This document shows, in pieces, positions 43,082-54,512 of a stretch of 64,000 bases of DNA. Made by a program: the position numbers and the translations under genes. Each line of letters opens with the position of its first letter. Position 1 is the first letter of the stretch. The notes beneath the pieces were generated by a model. The model was not told where the DNA came from, ran no database searches, and was given only the letters and a program-made list of their open reading frames with translations. The DNA is from Siderastrea radians (lineage: Eukaryota; Cnidaria; Anthozoa; Scleractinia; Rhizangiidae). Location: assembly GCA_964017195.1 (NCBI GenBank), contig OZ024889.1, forward strand, positions 50,895,418 through 50,959,417, written 5' to 3'.

Positions 43082-44597
43082 ATGAGACCTTGGGTGGGCC
43101 TTTTTGTGACGTTGCCTCCTAATACAGAGGTATTTTTCCACAGTTTACGACTCTTTCCAAACAGAGAATTACTTAAGCAAGTATATTTCTAGAATTCTTT
43201 AAAATACATAACAATGTATGTTTTCTTTCAAGTTTAAGCTCAATTATCTCGGAAAAATGCGTGGCTACCCCAATTTTGTTTTTGGATTCCAACAGCCCTT
43301 GCTAAATTCTGCATTACCCGCGTAGTCTTTAACCTGCAAAAATACCTTTGTATTGGCAGGTACCATCCTTAAGAAAACCGAGTTTCTTGGACAATCCCGA
43401 GGTGCACAGAACGTTTGCGCAGTAACCAGGAGAGGGGCGGAGCACCATCCTTAAACAAGTTGACATTTTTTTTTTTTAAAAACTTTTTTATTGAAGAAAA
43501 TAAGACTTTACAATATTGAATGTTGGAAAAAAAAAAAGACGTACAAAAAACAGATACAATATTGATAATACAGAGAAAAAATTACACCGTTTCACTACAT
43601 ATAAGTACAAGTACAGAGTTAGTTTACAAACAGATTAATTTAATTACAATTTTAACGAAAACAAGAAAAAAAAAAAAAGCAGGTGGCACATTCTATGTGG
43701 AAACATTTTGAGGGGCTAAAGCGCATAATGTTGTCCATTTTGATACAAGTTGACATTCTGTTAAACGTATTAACCTTCTTCCGCCGGCATTGTTTTCAGA
43801 GATAAAATTAATAATCAGGCAAAGATACATGTAGAATTAATAGCTTTTAGAATGGTAACCTGGTCATAAATGATGGAATATTAAATACCACTGGCAATCT
43901 CATAAAATACTGAACCTCACAGACAGGCACATTTAGCCCATAATGTTTATTTACCCTAGCAACGGATATAGCTTTTGCGTGGAATTGATTGATTTGTGTT
44001 CGTCACGTACAAAACTTGTTTAGAAAAGATCTCCAAAGTAATTTATCATTAAAGCGGTAATATTGTCATGCTTTCCTTTAGATATTTATGGTCTTGCGTG
44101 GTTTCGCCTGCTAAAATTCTCTGAAATATTTTGGCCAAAAAAGCGAAAAAAGGTTAGTAGGAATACTAACAAAAGTAGGATTTTTTTTTGTTCAGGGCCA
44201 TTTCACAGCATGTATGTATAAGCAATTAATTAGTATCAAGCAATTATGTTCAGAACTAGCCAGGGATGCTTGACAGATGTTTGCATGTCTTAAAAAATAT
44301 ATTTAAGGGTTGCAAACATCAAGTTATTATTCTATCACTGACACTTCTCAGCACGATTAATTTCTAAGCAGTTTGACTATGCATAATTTATCTCCTTACT
44401 GATATCTCAGCATTTAAAGCCAGTTCATAGTACATTTGAATGAAAACTAACAATCGGGAAGATAAACATGGGCTCACAGCTAACTAAGCGAGCATAGAAA
44501 GCCACTGTCGAAAAAAAAAATGAACGGAAATTTGCATTTGCCTCCAATATGAGCTGGTAGCTTTGTAGTAATAAGCAATGAGAGCGCACGATTGTTG
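43080..44597. other. Non-coding region
   Basis: Contains a T12 stretch followed by TTTTTTATTGAA at 43468-43495, which on the minus strand reads TTCAATAAAAAA and then poly-A. This could be the tail of a minus-strand retroposed sequence. No gene is supported. Confidence 0.35.
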
Positions 44598-44878
44598 CCT
44601 GAGAAAACAGCCGACGTTTTGCGAGGTCGCCACTTGAGCCCTCTCAAAAAGGCGTCTGAGTAACGAGCGCAAAAATTCCATACTGATGACGTGTCACTAC
44701 CCAGATCTTGGTAGTTCTTCTGATTGGTTGAAAGAAAATTCCAACCAATCAGAAGCACTCCCAAGATCTGGGTAGTGACACGTCATCAGTATGGAATTCT
44801 GGGCTTGTTACTCAGACGTCGTTTTGCGAGGGCTCAATGCAAGTAGCGACCTCGCGAAACGTCGGCTGTTTTCTCAGG
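44598..44878. mobile_element. Palindromic MITE, CCTGAGAA family, copy 2
   Basis: The ends CCTGAGAAAACAGCCGACGT and ACGTCGGCTGTTTTCTCAGG match those at 4769-5048, as does the central ACCAATCAGAAGCACTCCC hairpin. Better preserved than copy 1. It abuts the truncated start of a GPCR-B downstream module. Confidence 0.8.
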
Positions 44879-44885
44879 TTACCCG

Positions 44886-46384
44886 CGTCAAAAGCCACAC
44901 TGAGTGTAATGGGATACATAAACATCTTTTTTGCGTCTCGACTGACATAAAAAGGCAGGAAATTTATTGCTGTTTATCAGAAGGTAGGTGAAGTGAGATC
45001 TGGCAAAGACTTGACGGAAGAAACAATCGATTTGTTTGCCTTTGGATCCCGCATTTGGCCCGGAGGTATACCTCGTGTTTCTTGACGCACACACGTTTCA
45101 TATTCAGGTTTGGCGATCTGGCGTATTTCCTCGCTGCCGCAAGAGTTGTTCCATGGTTTTTATATGTTCGCTTCGGTGTAAGTTTATGTTATTGTGTAAT
45201 ATCTTCCTTAAAGAAATATGGGCTTTAGTTTCGTGCGACGTGATCGAGATTCTGATATCGTTATATTGCCCTAAAGATATAAAATACAAAAAAATACGCT
45301 TATTTCTAAATATGCAAAGGAAAAATGTGCATAAAAAGTGTATAAGTCAGGCTAATAAAGTTCACTCAATTAACCCTCGGACGTACAAGCAAAGTTACAC
45401 CCCCACCGTGGTACAGGGGAGGGGTGGGGGTAAATGGAACCCCTTCTCTGAGTTTTTGTTGTGTTTAAATAATTCGTAAAGATTTCGCCTTTGTTAGAAA
45501 GGCTTTGATGCGTTCTACGAGATGAGGTATAAATTATTGGTTGCAGCGCTGTTGGGCGACTCGTGTCGTCATTTGCCGCCATCTTGGATTTTACCCAAAA
45601 TCAGAAATTGTCAAAAAACGGAGGACATGTAAGATATGACATAATTAACACTTTGCTGCTTTTGTCAATTCGCGGTTTTTTGATCAAAAAAGTGAAAACA
45701 CACATTTGTACGGGAAAATGGCGTGACCACCTTCACCTTATGACGTCATACCTCGTCACATAGAAACTGCTTCTAACCAAGCGTATGTCAAAATGTGTCT
45801 AAGAGATATGCGTACAGCTAATGAAAACGGCAGGTGCTGGTAAAAAAATCGTGGTGGAAAACTCAAGAAAACCTTATGTGAGGGTCGCATCCACACTCTC
45901 CGCCCCCCCTTCATCTTTTCTTGCATGTCCGAGGGTGAACAACTAAACTCAGTGCAACTAAGTGAGTGTCTTATCAAAGTACGATGGCAGTAGGTTCATG
46001 ACTGCATGTACATTTAGGTCTTCTATATCAACCTCAAACGTGCATTTCGATCGCATTCCCTAATCTGCGATTACTGCTAGCAATATCCACTAAAACAACC
46101 AGACATTCTGGGTAAAACACCTTCAAATTGAGTTCACGATGCAACCTAAAATACCATGGACATTTTTACATTAGTATAAATCCACATGCCATATTCATTG
46201 GCATTAAAAAATATTGAGCTTTTGGGGTATTACACAGCACTATCTTTTTGCAGGAACTGTCACTATAAGCCAATATCGCGAACAGTATCTCATTCCCGAT
46301 GACGTTGATTTTGTTCCTTGTTGTCCATGTTGTCAATCGTCTTTATATTTTTCCCTACACAGGTTGAGAATAAATGTTGCTAAT
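44886..46384 (+). repeat. GPCR-B unit, downstream module (receptor missing)
   Basis: Starts in the middle of the module (ACACTGAGTGTAATGGGATA) and continues as in 22691-23699 and on into the start of an upstream module (GGTTGAGAATAAATGTTGC). No receptor precedes it, so one copy has been lost to its left. It is broken at about 46384 and resumes at about 48695. Confidence 0.7.
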
Positions 46385-47434
46385 CAACTGGCCGTCGCCA
46401 TATGGCGACCGCCGGTTTATAAAATGGACACGGTTTCTTTTTTTGCGTCAGTTGGCTTAACATACGAACAAAGTGCTGTAAAGCTTGGGGTACAGGTACT
46501 CAAGAGCTGTACTGTCTTATATAAGACGCATGCGCACATTAACCTGCTGAATGTTGCCTTCGTGCGTTCTTGTCTTTTAAGTTACAGCATTTAAGATATG
46601 AACGGTGAAGGGTTGTTAAGTTTAGGGTTTCTGTATTTGTCTTGCGCAACTGAGTGGAGCACCTAATAGGATTGAATGCGCAATTGGCTGAGTGTGTTGT
46701 CTGATCTAGGTAGTGGTTATGGTGAACATTTTTTTTTAGCACAGGAGTTTTGTTATGGGGATTGGTATTTTGAGGGATGTAAACATGTGGGCGTGGAAGG
46801 ATTTGTGAATGTGAGGAGCATATCACGCTTCTGTGAATGTGAGTTGCTTTGAAAGTTGCGTTTTGTATAGCAGCGGTGTAATATTGTGCTGCGTGAGAGG
46901 CAGTTTCCCTTGGCGTTTTATGGGGGGACGGTTTCCGAAGTGGATTGTAAGTTTTCTTATTGGGTAACCTGTATTTCGCAGAGGAGAGAAACGACTGCAG
47001 TTTATTAGCGCGGTAAGGAACGGTGGCTTGGGAGGAGAAGGGATTGGCACTAGTATGATGATGCAATTAGTGGATTGCACCATCGATACATCATGGTTCT
47101 TGAGAAGGGCGAGAGCTAGAAATGAGTGTTTATTTGACGCGAGAGGTTGATTTTAATTGCATAAAGACGAAGGAATCGGTCATTAATAAGGAGACCAATT
47201 AATAAGGTAACTGTTATGAGTCTTTTTGGTTCGTGTGGTTTGCGTGTGGTTTTGGTTGGGTTTGAGGTAATTTTGTAAGTGCGTCGTCTGGTTCGTAGCC
47301 GTTCCGAGTTAACTTGTTTACTTTGCATGGGGATTCCCGGGTTAGCAAACCAGATTTAAACATCACGTCATGAGATATGCCTTAACGTGCCTCAGACTCT
47401 GACGATCAGCTCGAGCTCGTGTTTATCAAGCGTT

Positions 47435-48342
47435 ATGCATGGTTCAATTTTACCTGTTACCATCCCCCCCGGGCAACCCCCGGGACAAGTCCAGGCCTTC
47501 GGGCCCGGGGTTGAGGCAAATCGAAAATAACTTCTCGTTTTTTCTTGTGAAGCACGTCACTTTTCAGTTGACACAATGGCGCCGGACCGCGTAGAAAAGA
47601 CTGCCTATTTCCAGGGAAAATCTCTAGAATTTGTAGCAGACTGGTTGGAGAAGAATAATCTCTCAAAATTAAAATATGCATTCGAAGGCATGTTTATTAT
47701 AAATTGTTAAACGAATGTGCGTTTGATGCGTACTCGAATGGATGGCGTTCGTCACAAACCTAGAAATATTTCTTAAGCGTATTGATATATATATAACAAG
47801 ATGACTGAAACAGACTTTATATAAAAACAGATGCACGGCTTTATATTAAACGGAGATCTCAGTACAGTGTTCTTGTGAAACAAGCTCGGAAAAACTCCTC
47901 TAAAGTGCTACCATCAATTTGTTCACCGGACCTCTTTTGTGTATGTGCTATATTTAGAATAAAACACGCAGTGAAGAACATTTTTTTCCTCGCCAGCCGT
48001 ATGCCAGGGCGGTTAGACTTTTTTCTTCAGTTTTCTTCTTCAGTGTAGTGTTCATGTTTTTTTTATACTATTCATGTAGTATCCTTCGTTCAGTAAACGC
48101 TAGAAAAGCGTTTAAGTTCTTGTCAAAACGTCTGGTTTTGCTATTGTATGGAAATCAGTATGGTTATCCATATTTTGATCACAAAACAACGTTTTTGTGG
48201 TCGATAAGTAGTCCCAGGGGTGGGGAATTGTCTCTTTATGCGTGCCCGGGGGTGGGGAATAGACCGCCAAGAAAGAAAAAAATTGCAAATCCCCGGGGGT
48301 GTGCCCGGGGGAGATGGTAACAGATAGAATTGAACCCTGCAT
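47435..48342 (+). mobile_element. Inverted-repeat element with a short conserved ORF, copy 2 (SAM-like exon family)
   Basis: Begins ATGCATGGTTCAATTTTACC and ends GATAGAATTGAACCCTGCAT. It is collinear with the reverse complement of 3305-4226 through both ends and the middle. Non-autonomous, but carries the intact short ORF described at 47576. Confidence 0.75.
47576..47710 (+). CDS. Small SAM-like ORF inside the element
   Basis: ATG to TAA, 44 residues: starts MAPDRVEKTAYFQG, then SLEFVADWLEKNNLSKLK, and ends FEGMFIINC. The WL pair and following amphipathic helix resemble the beginning of a SAM domain, but the domain would be incomplete. The same frame survives in copy 1. In copy 1, GT directly after TTCGAAG could have been a splice donor, suggesting a captured host first exon. 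Function unknown. Confidence 0.4.
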   Translation: MAPDRVEKTAYFQGKSLEFVADWLEKNNLSKLKYAFEGMFIINC

Positions 48343-48694
48343 TATCTTTTGATTCTACTACTATGTTCACTGTTTGTATTCACGGTCTAGGCACAGCAGT
48401 AAATATTTCTCCATCCCTTTGTAAGCATCCTCAGTTGCGGGCAAATTTATACCGACATTGAACGTTTGAGTGAATGTGCGTTTTTCAGCAGAAATAAAAG
48501 CGATAAGAAAGATAAGCTGAGTCATCAGAGTTTAAACATTACGTCATCCAGTAACGCTATAGGCAAAATATTGTGTCACACAATCACACTTTTCATCACG
48601 CTGGTTTGTATAAATACAGGATCGCGCTAACATTTGTGAAACCTAGGTGTGGGGAGGGTCAGAAAGGCCGGTTAAAGTGCCCATTGGGCTTTCT

Positions 48695-49535
48695 TGCTTT
48701 TGGGTAAATTTCAATGGCCTCAGTCCTGCTGTTCTGACTGTTAGTCTGATTGTTACTCAGTCTAGGCGGTCTCTGTGGTAATCTTCATTTGCTTTAAACT
48801 TAGGCGAAATAAGTTTGGCTTCAACAAATATTCCTTTGGTGACAAGCCAACAATTGCTCCCATAGTGGTTTGCATGACAAAAGAACATAAGCACCTTTGA
48901 ATTGACAGAATTCATGTTTTAAATCTGCCGGAAAAAAATGAAACGAATAAATCGTCATTAGCACATGAAAACTGAGATACATTGCAAGATAAGTTTCTAT
49001 CAACAAATTAAAATGAAAAACAAACAAGAAAAAACTGTTTATAAGAGTATTAATATTTTACAAGGAGCAGACACGGCAGTCTCTAAGTGGCAATTTTAAT
49101 TTCTTGACACTTTGTCGAAATAAGTTTGGCTTCAACAAATATATTCCTTTAGTGACAAGCCAACAATTGCTCCCATGGTGGTTCGCATGAGAAAAGAACG
49201 CAAGCACTTTTGAATTGACAGAATTCATGTTATAAACTGCCGAAAACAATCGAAACGAAAAAGTCATCGTTAGCACATGAAAACTGAAATACATTGCGAG
49301 ATAAATTTCTTCCAACAAAATGAAAAACAAACAAAAGAATTTTTTGTTTATAAGAATATTAATATTTTACCAGGAACCCATACGGTGTTTAATTATTGCT
49401 TGTAACTCATGCCAACTTTAAATTAGTTTACTAGAGGCAAACAAGAAGGATCCATCACCGCTCATTCAGTTCCCGGTAAAATCGGAAAGAGCCTGTCAAA
49501 GGAACTGAGTAGCACATCAAATTAGGCAAATTAGC
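48695..49535 (+). repeat. GPCR-B unit, upstream module (copy 3, internally duplicated)
   Basis: Two tandem versions of the core block (GACAAGCCAACAATTGCTCC to AATATTTTACAAGGAGC) at about 48760-49065 and 49075-49375, then CGGAAAGAGCCTGTC and a donor-like GTAAGT at 49536. Confidence 0.8.
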
Positions 49536-49663
49536 GTAAGTGTGTTTGTTAACTATTCGGCCATAAAAATATCTAACCCTAAAAACAAACACTTAAAACA
49601 AGTAAGAAAATTACTTTTCTTAGTGCTTTTTTATTCTTTAGGTTTCGCCTCGGCGGAGTGATA

Positions 49664-50515
49664 ATGAACAACATAACTAGTCAGGACGACTCTCAGTTCC
49701 CAGAATTTCTATTGTTTAATGAAGTTCCATGGATGATCGTCTACATTTGTGAAGCAGTTTTGATCCTAACAGGAAACACCGTCACAGTTTACATTTTCTG
49801 GAGCATCCGCAAGCGACTGAAGCGCACAAGTTATCTGCTCATTAATCTTGCAGTTGCTGACATTTTTGTGGGGATCGCACTCACTCTTGAAATCGGAGCT
49901 GATATTGCAGTTATGTTAAAAAGACATGTTAGCTTTCTTTTAAGTGAAACAATCATATTGATTGACCTGGGTGCAACAGTAGCTTCTCTGGTTTCGTTGG
50001 TTTTAATTTCGTTGGAAAGAATGTTCGCCATTTTGTGGCCATTTCGCCATAGGCTTCTAAAGACACGATACTTCTATGTTTCTGTTGGCTTTATTTGGCT
50101 TCTTGCAGCCTTAAATGTAGTCTCGAACCTACGTCTCGACTCTGATCCCACAAATGACAACGCTTACAGCACTTTCTCTGCCGCTACATTGATCGCCTCT
50201 GTCCTGGTAATCACCGGAGCCTATCTTGCCATTTGGATTTCAATACGACGCAACCAGATTCCGAACAACGATGGAAGATCGACAAGAAAAAATAGACAGC
50301 TTGCTAAGACCCTTTTTATAGTGACTACCTTGTCAATCATTACTTGTTTGCCATATGGCATCATGATTGCTTACACAGATTTTTCTGAGGATTTGTTTTC
50401 ATTTAAGGTGCAAATCATCATAGTAGCACAGTGCGCGAATTCGTTTTTGAATCCAGTTGTTTACTGCTTCAGAATGCCTGAGTTTTTTTACTATGATGAT
50501 TTGCACCTTAAATGA
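49664..50515 (+). CDS. Class A GPCR, subfamily B, copy 3 with replaced C-terminus
   Basis: ATG at 49664, open for 283 residues. Very similar to the 19.66-kb receptor through TM7 (NSFLNPVVYCFRMPEF), with the ERM motif, the CLPYG of TM6 and a TM4 variant FIWLLAALNV. After MPEF the usual KASLKKLLCSC helix-8 and basic tail are replaced by FYYDDLHLK and a stop. The replacement is an inverted copy of sequence 63 bases upstream (see findings). Preceded by the upstream module and an inferred 106-base 5'-UTR intron (49536-49641). It may still make a seven-helix protein but lacks helix 8 and tail phosphosites. Confidence 0.85.
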   Translation: MNNITSQDDSQFPEFLLFNEVPWMIVYICEAVLILTGNTVTVYIFWSIRKRLKRTSYLLINLAVADIFVGIALTLEIGADIAVMLKRHVSFLLSETIILIDLGATVASLVSLVLISLERMFAILWPFRHRLLKTRYFYVSVGFIWLLAALNVVSNLRLDSDPTNDNAYSTFSAATLIASVLVITGAYLAIWISIRRNQIPNNDGRSTRKNRQLAKTLFIVTTLSIITCLPYGIMIAYTDFSEDLFSFKVQIIIVAQCANSFLNPVVYCFRMPEFFYYDDLHLK

Positions 50516-50519
50516 AAAA

Positions 50520-50552
50520 GCTGCTCTATAGCTGCTCTATAGCTGCTCTATA
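50520..50552 (+). repeat. GCTGCTCTATA triplicate
   Basis: Three exact tandem copies of an 11-mer where sister receptors have one (GCTGCTCTGTA). Non-coding here because of the upstream stop. Confidence 0.95.
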
Positions 50553-51533
50553 GTTGTCCGCGGAACAGACCTTCCCTTGATGAGAATTATCAGTGGTCTA
50601 GATCTACCAGTGCTGTTACTTTGAGATCCATAAGGTCTGTCGAGACCCTTTAATGTTTTCCAATAATTGTTTTCGACAAAGGAGAATGCTTTCTCATCTC
50701 GGGTTCCTGTGCGATGCAAGCAGGAGATTTTGAGGATCCATTTGGCTCCCCAACAGGTACAGTCAAATCTTTTCAGGGGCTGCACTCGGCCTGGAAACTG
50801 GTCGGTACTGTGGAATTCGTTTTAGTGTTTGTCTCGTTTTCAGTTCACGAAATTATATGAAACAAGTCGAAAACTGGTAACTAATGGCCAAAAGACACAA
50901 CATCTTTTTGCGTCTTCACTGGCATAAGAAGACAGGAACTTTATTGCTGTTTATCGGAATGCCGGCTAAGTGAGGGCTGGCAGACTTGACGAAAGAATCA
51001 ATCGATTTATTCGCCGTTCGATCCCGCGTTCGTTTCCCGGAGTTAACTACCTCGTGTTTATTGGCGCACGCACAACGTTTCTTAGTTAGGCCTGGGGTCT
51101 GATGTATTTCCTCGCTGCTGCAGGAACTGTTCCATGGTTTTTGTTTCCTCGCTTTAAAGCATTTGCGCAAGTTTATGTCATTGCATGATATCTTCCCCAA
51201 AGAAATATGGGCTTTAGATTCGTCCGACGATTCTAACATCATTTTGTTGTCCTAAAGGTATAACATACAAACAAATTCGCTTATTTTTAAATATGCAAAG
51301 GAAAAATGTGTAAAAAAGGTGTGCAAACTAAACTCAGTGCAACTAGGTGAGTGTCTTGTCTAAATCTGGTGGCAGTTCTAACGCGCATTTTGATCGCATT
51401 CCTTAATATGCGAATTCTGCTAGTAATATCCAATAAAATAACCAGACAATTGGAGTAAAACACGTGCAATTGTGGTCACGGCATGGTTCAAAATACCATG
51501 GACATTTGTAATAGTATCTTCATCACAAATTCC
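50553..51533 (+). repeat. GPCR-B unit, downstream module (copy 3)
   Basis: Uninterrupted version of the module, including the segment where copy 1 (21.1 kb) has its 1.6-kb insertion. The reading frames in it are not conserved. It ends at TTAA, where the next element is inserted. Confidence 0.75.
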
Positions 51534-51537
51534 TTAA

Positions 51538-53849
51538 AGTGCTACTATGATCAAAAATATGAATTTGTTGTTCTCTCCATATTTCGAAAATATAAGTACA
51601 TATTACTTACCGTGCAAAGTTTTAAGTCGAAATTCGTACAGGAAGTCCAATTATTTTAACTGTAATGTTCGAATTCGGCTTGCCGCCATTACTCAGTTAA
51701 AAATGTCCGGGACGAGTTGGGCCGAGTTGTCCCAGAGAGGAAGTGACGTAGAAGTCTCAACCCAGCAAAACAAACTTGGCTACTTTCTTATGCATTCGGA
51801 GGGGTGTGAGGGTTCGCAAGATTCATTTCTTCGATTTTGAGCTGCAGTATGCGTGGTCGGCGCTCTGTTGCAGAAGATTACGGCAAAGAAAGCATCGATG
51901 AATCGGAAATTTCCCATCACAGTTCACCGACGAGTGGGTACGTTTATTTTAAGCGGAAAAGCTTCGTTTGCGTGCACCGGAAGGTCTTCAATCCTGTTGG
52001 ACACTGTTTGCTCTGTGCATGTTTACGGCTGAATGTTTTACTCAAGCATTTTATAAGAAAGATACAAGGAAATATTTAAAACCAGGATCAGTTCCAGCCA
52101 TCAGGAAGAAAGGTATCAGCAAACATATCTGAGCGGGATCGTCGAATGGTGAGCGAATATTTATTTGCCGTTTGTGCTAACATCACATGTACGGTAAGAT
52201 ACACATTTCCTCACACACCTAAGAGATACTTCGCTCGGTTGTCTTGTGCATCTGCATGTATAAGTCCCAACAGATTTCGGCTTAACTGCATAATATATGC
52301 CCCTACACATGAACTATTTTCTGTGTCGCCGCCAAGCCGGCTCCGCGATACGCAGAAATTATTTTTATTCGCGGTAAGCAGAAAAGAGGAAAACATTACC
52401 GTGTGTTCCGCGTACTGTAAACGTTCCCCACTTAAACTTCCGCAAAAAGAATATTATTTGAAGTTCCTATATTAAAACTAGTGGATAACAGAACATCACC
52501 GTGTATTCCTCGTTCTATAAACGAGAATACTACACGAAATTTCTTTGAATTACTCGGCCACATATAACGTGAAAATATAAACAACCGAGCTTAATCGACC
52601 AGAACAAACCTTACTGTGTATTGCTTGTTCTTTTTACTGTGTAGCCAGCTCCTAACATCCCTTGTACATTTCAATTTATCTCTCTCCGGGTACCGCGTAG
52701 CCAGCTCCTAGTAATATAACTTTTTTATACTTCAATTAATTTCTCTTGGCGTACGGCGTAGCGAGCTCCCAAGGTCTTACATAATTAGCTATAATTTCTT
52801 GAGCTTTTCACCGCGTTGGGGTAGCCACTTCTCTCAGTAACGCTTTCGATGTGACGGCGTATTCCACAGTTTATACCTAGACGTCTGATGGTAAATCAGA
52901 GTTTATCTCTATTAATTCGCATTTGCTTGTTTACTAGGTGGTGAGATTACCGTGTTCGCACAATCACACGGGCGATTCGCGACTTCACTTCGTTTACGTG
53001 AATTTATTTTCCTCGACCTTTTGTCTCATCTATAAAATTCTGAATGTATGTTAGGCTCGGGGCTCTCTATATTTATACAAAAATCTTTCATGTAGCGTTA
53101 TGTGGGCTTTTCTTTTAGAAGGGAGAGCTTATTATTATAGGATTTATTATTTATTTATTAACTACAATTTAGGATACTGCAACAAATCTGTGAACAAAAC
53201 AACAACAAACTCAACCCGTATCGGCAAGAAAAAAAGCAAGAGTAAGAAACAGCTGACTGACCCCAACTCGACAGACATGCGAAACAGTTAAATTTGCTGT
53301 ATTATCGGAAGGATTTCAGCGTTTGTGATTTGGGATAATTGGTATATTTGTTTGGCTTTTTGATCCATTCTTGCGTTGTTTGAGACGGCTTCCTCTTCGG
53401 TAGCGAGATGCTCAAAACTGTATCATATGGCATCGTATGGCGCGACTTCTGCGAGTTCGCCGACTTCGCCAAAAAAAACCTTTGTTCTAAATCGCTCTCA
53501 AAAGAACTGGACGACAAATTCGACGCAAAACACATCCATATAATGCAATGTTTGGCTCTCTATTTTCGACTCTTCATTATACTCTTCGTGGCGATGGTTG
53601 AGACTTCTACGTCACGAGCACAATTCACGTGGTTAGAGATAAGACCGCTTCCATGAAATTCGCGGGCTTCTCTCTTGCGAAATGAGTAATGGCGGAAGGG
53701 TTTAACGTGGTTTTCGGACATATATTCCTGGGCCGTGTAAGCATATATCGATCGGATTTATCGCGATTCGTATAATATGGCATCTATTGAACAGTTTGAA
53801 GTTTAAAAAAGTTGAAAACAAAACAAGAAATTTTCATCGTAGTAGCACT
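51538..53849 (+). mobile_element. TTAA-flanked element with THAP-like remnant (Kolobok-like)
   Basis: TTAA lies at 51534-51537 and 53850-53853. The ends AGTGCTACTATGATCAAAAA and its inverse (TTTTCATCGTAGTAGCACT) match; a second inverted pair, GTGACGTAGAAGTCTCAACC, lies about 200 bases in. The interior includes a THAP-like C-terminal segment. TTAA targets together with a THAP domain are characters of the Kolobok superfamily. No intact transposase. Confidence 0.65.
52005..52125 (+). pseudogene. THAP-domain C-terminal fragment
   Basis: Conceptual frame reads LFALCMFTAECFTQAFYKKD, then TRKYLKPGSVPAIRKKG. This matches the THAP pattern C-x-x-H-F...CF...LKPxAVPxIF, with the usual C-S-L-H-F altered to CMF (zinc-binding His lost). 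Remnant only. Confidence 0.5.
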
Positions 53850-53853
53850 TTAA

Positions 53854-54508
53854 CATTGAAAAATATTGAGCTTTTGGGATATTACTCAGTAGTGTTTTGT
53901 AGGAGTTGCAAGTGTAAGCCAACGAGAACAATATTTCATTACCGAGGACGTTGATTTTGTTGCTTCTTGTCTGTACACCTTTATTTCAATCGTCTTTATG
54001 TGTTTTTCAATATACTGTTGCTAATTTAAATTTTTGGGTAAATTTCAAATGTCTCCTGTTGTTCTGATTGTTATTCTAGGCGGTCTCTAAGGGGCAATCT
54101 TTATTTCTATAAACTTTGGCGAGATAACTTTGGCTTCAACAAATATTCCTTAAGTGACAAGCCAACAATTGCTCTCATGGTGGTTCGCATGAAAAAAGAA
54201 CGCAAGCACTTTTGAATTAACAGAATTCGAGTTTTAAACTGCCGAAAAAATTGAAACGAATAAATCATCGTTGGCACATGAAAACTGAAATAAATGGCAG
54301 GAAAATGTCTACCAACAAAATGAAAAACAAAAAAAATTTTGTCTATAAGAATATTAATATTTTAAAAGGAGCACACGCGGTGTTTAATTATTGCTTGTAA
54401 CTCAAGCCAATTAATTAGTTTACTAGGGGATAAAAATTAGGTTCCATCATCACTAAATTCAGTTGTTGGTAAAATCGGAAAGATCCTTCAAAGGAACTGA
54501 GTACCACA
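53854..54508 (+). repeat. GPCR-B unit, upstream module (copy 4)
   Basis: Same blocks as copies 1-3 (GTGACAAGCCAACAATTGCT, GACAGAATTC-like, AATCGGAAAGATCC), then AAAGGAACTGAGTACCACA. Interrupted at TTAA by the next element, 6-7 bases before the splice-donor-like GGGTAAGT. Confidence 0.8.
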
Positions 54509-54512
54509 TTAA

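Larger units (their letters stand above)
46385..48694. mobile_element. 2.3-kb insertion splitting the unit of the 49.66-kb GPCR
   Basis: Sister units read directly from AATAAATGTTGC into TTTTTGGGTAAATTTC, whereas here 2.3 kb intervenes. The left part, 46600-47330, is strongly G+T-rich on the plus strand; its minus-strand frame (46539-47066) is H/T/N/P-rich and unlike a real protein. The right part contains the element at 47435-48342. The outer ends are not clearly inverted repeats. Confidence 0.5.

Noticed and set aside
46539..47066. 175-residue minus-strand frame
   Set aside because: Composition is H/T/N/P-rich as expected from G+T-biased DNA; no domain, no neighbours supporting a gene.
47457..47681. 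74-residue minus-strand frame
   Set aside because: Antisense to the better supported SAM-like ORF, which is conserved in both element copies.
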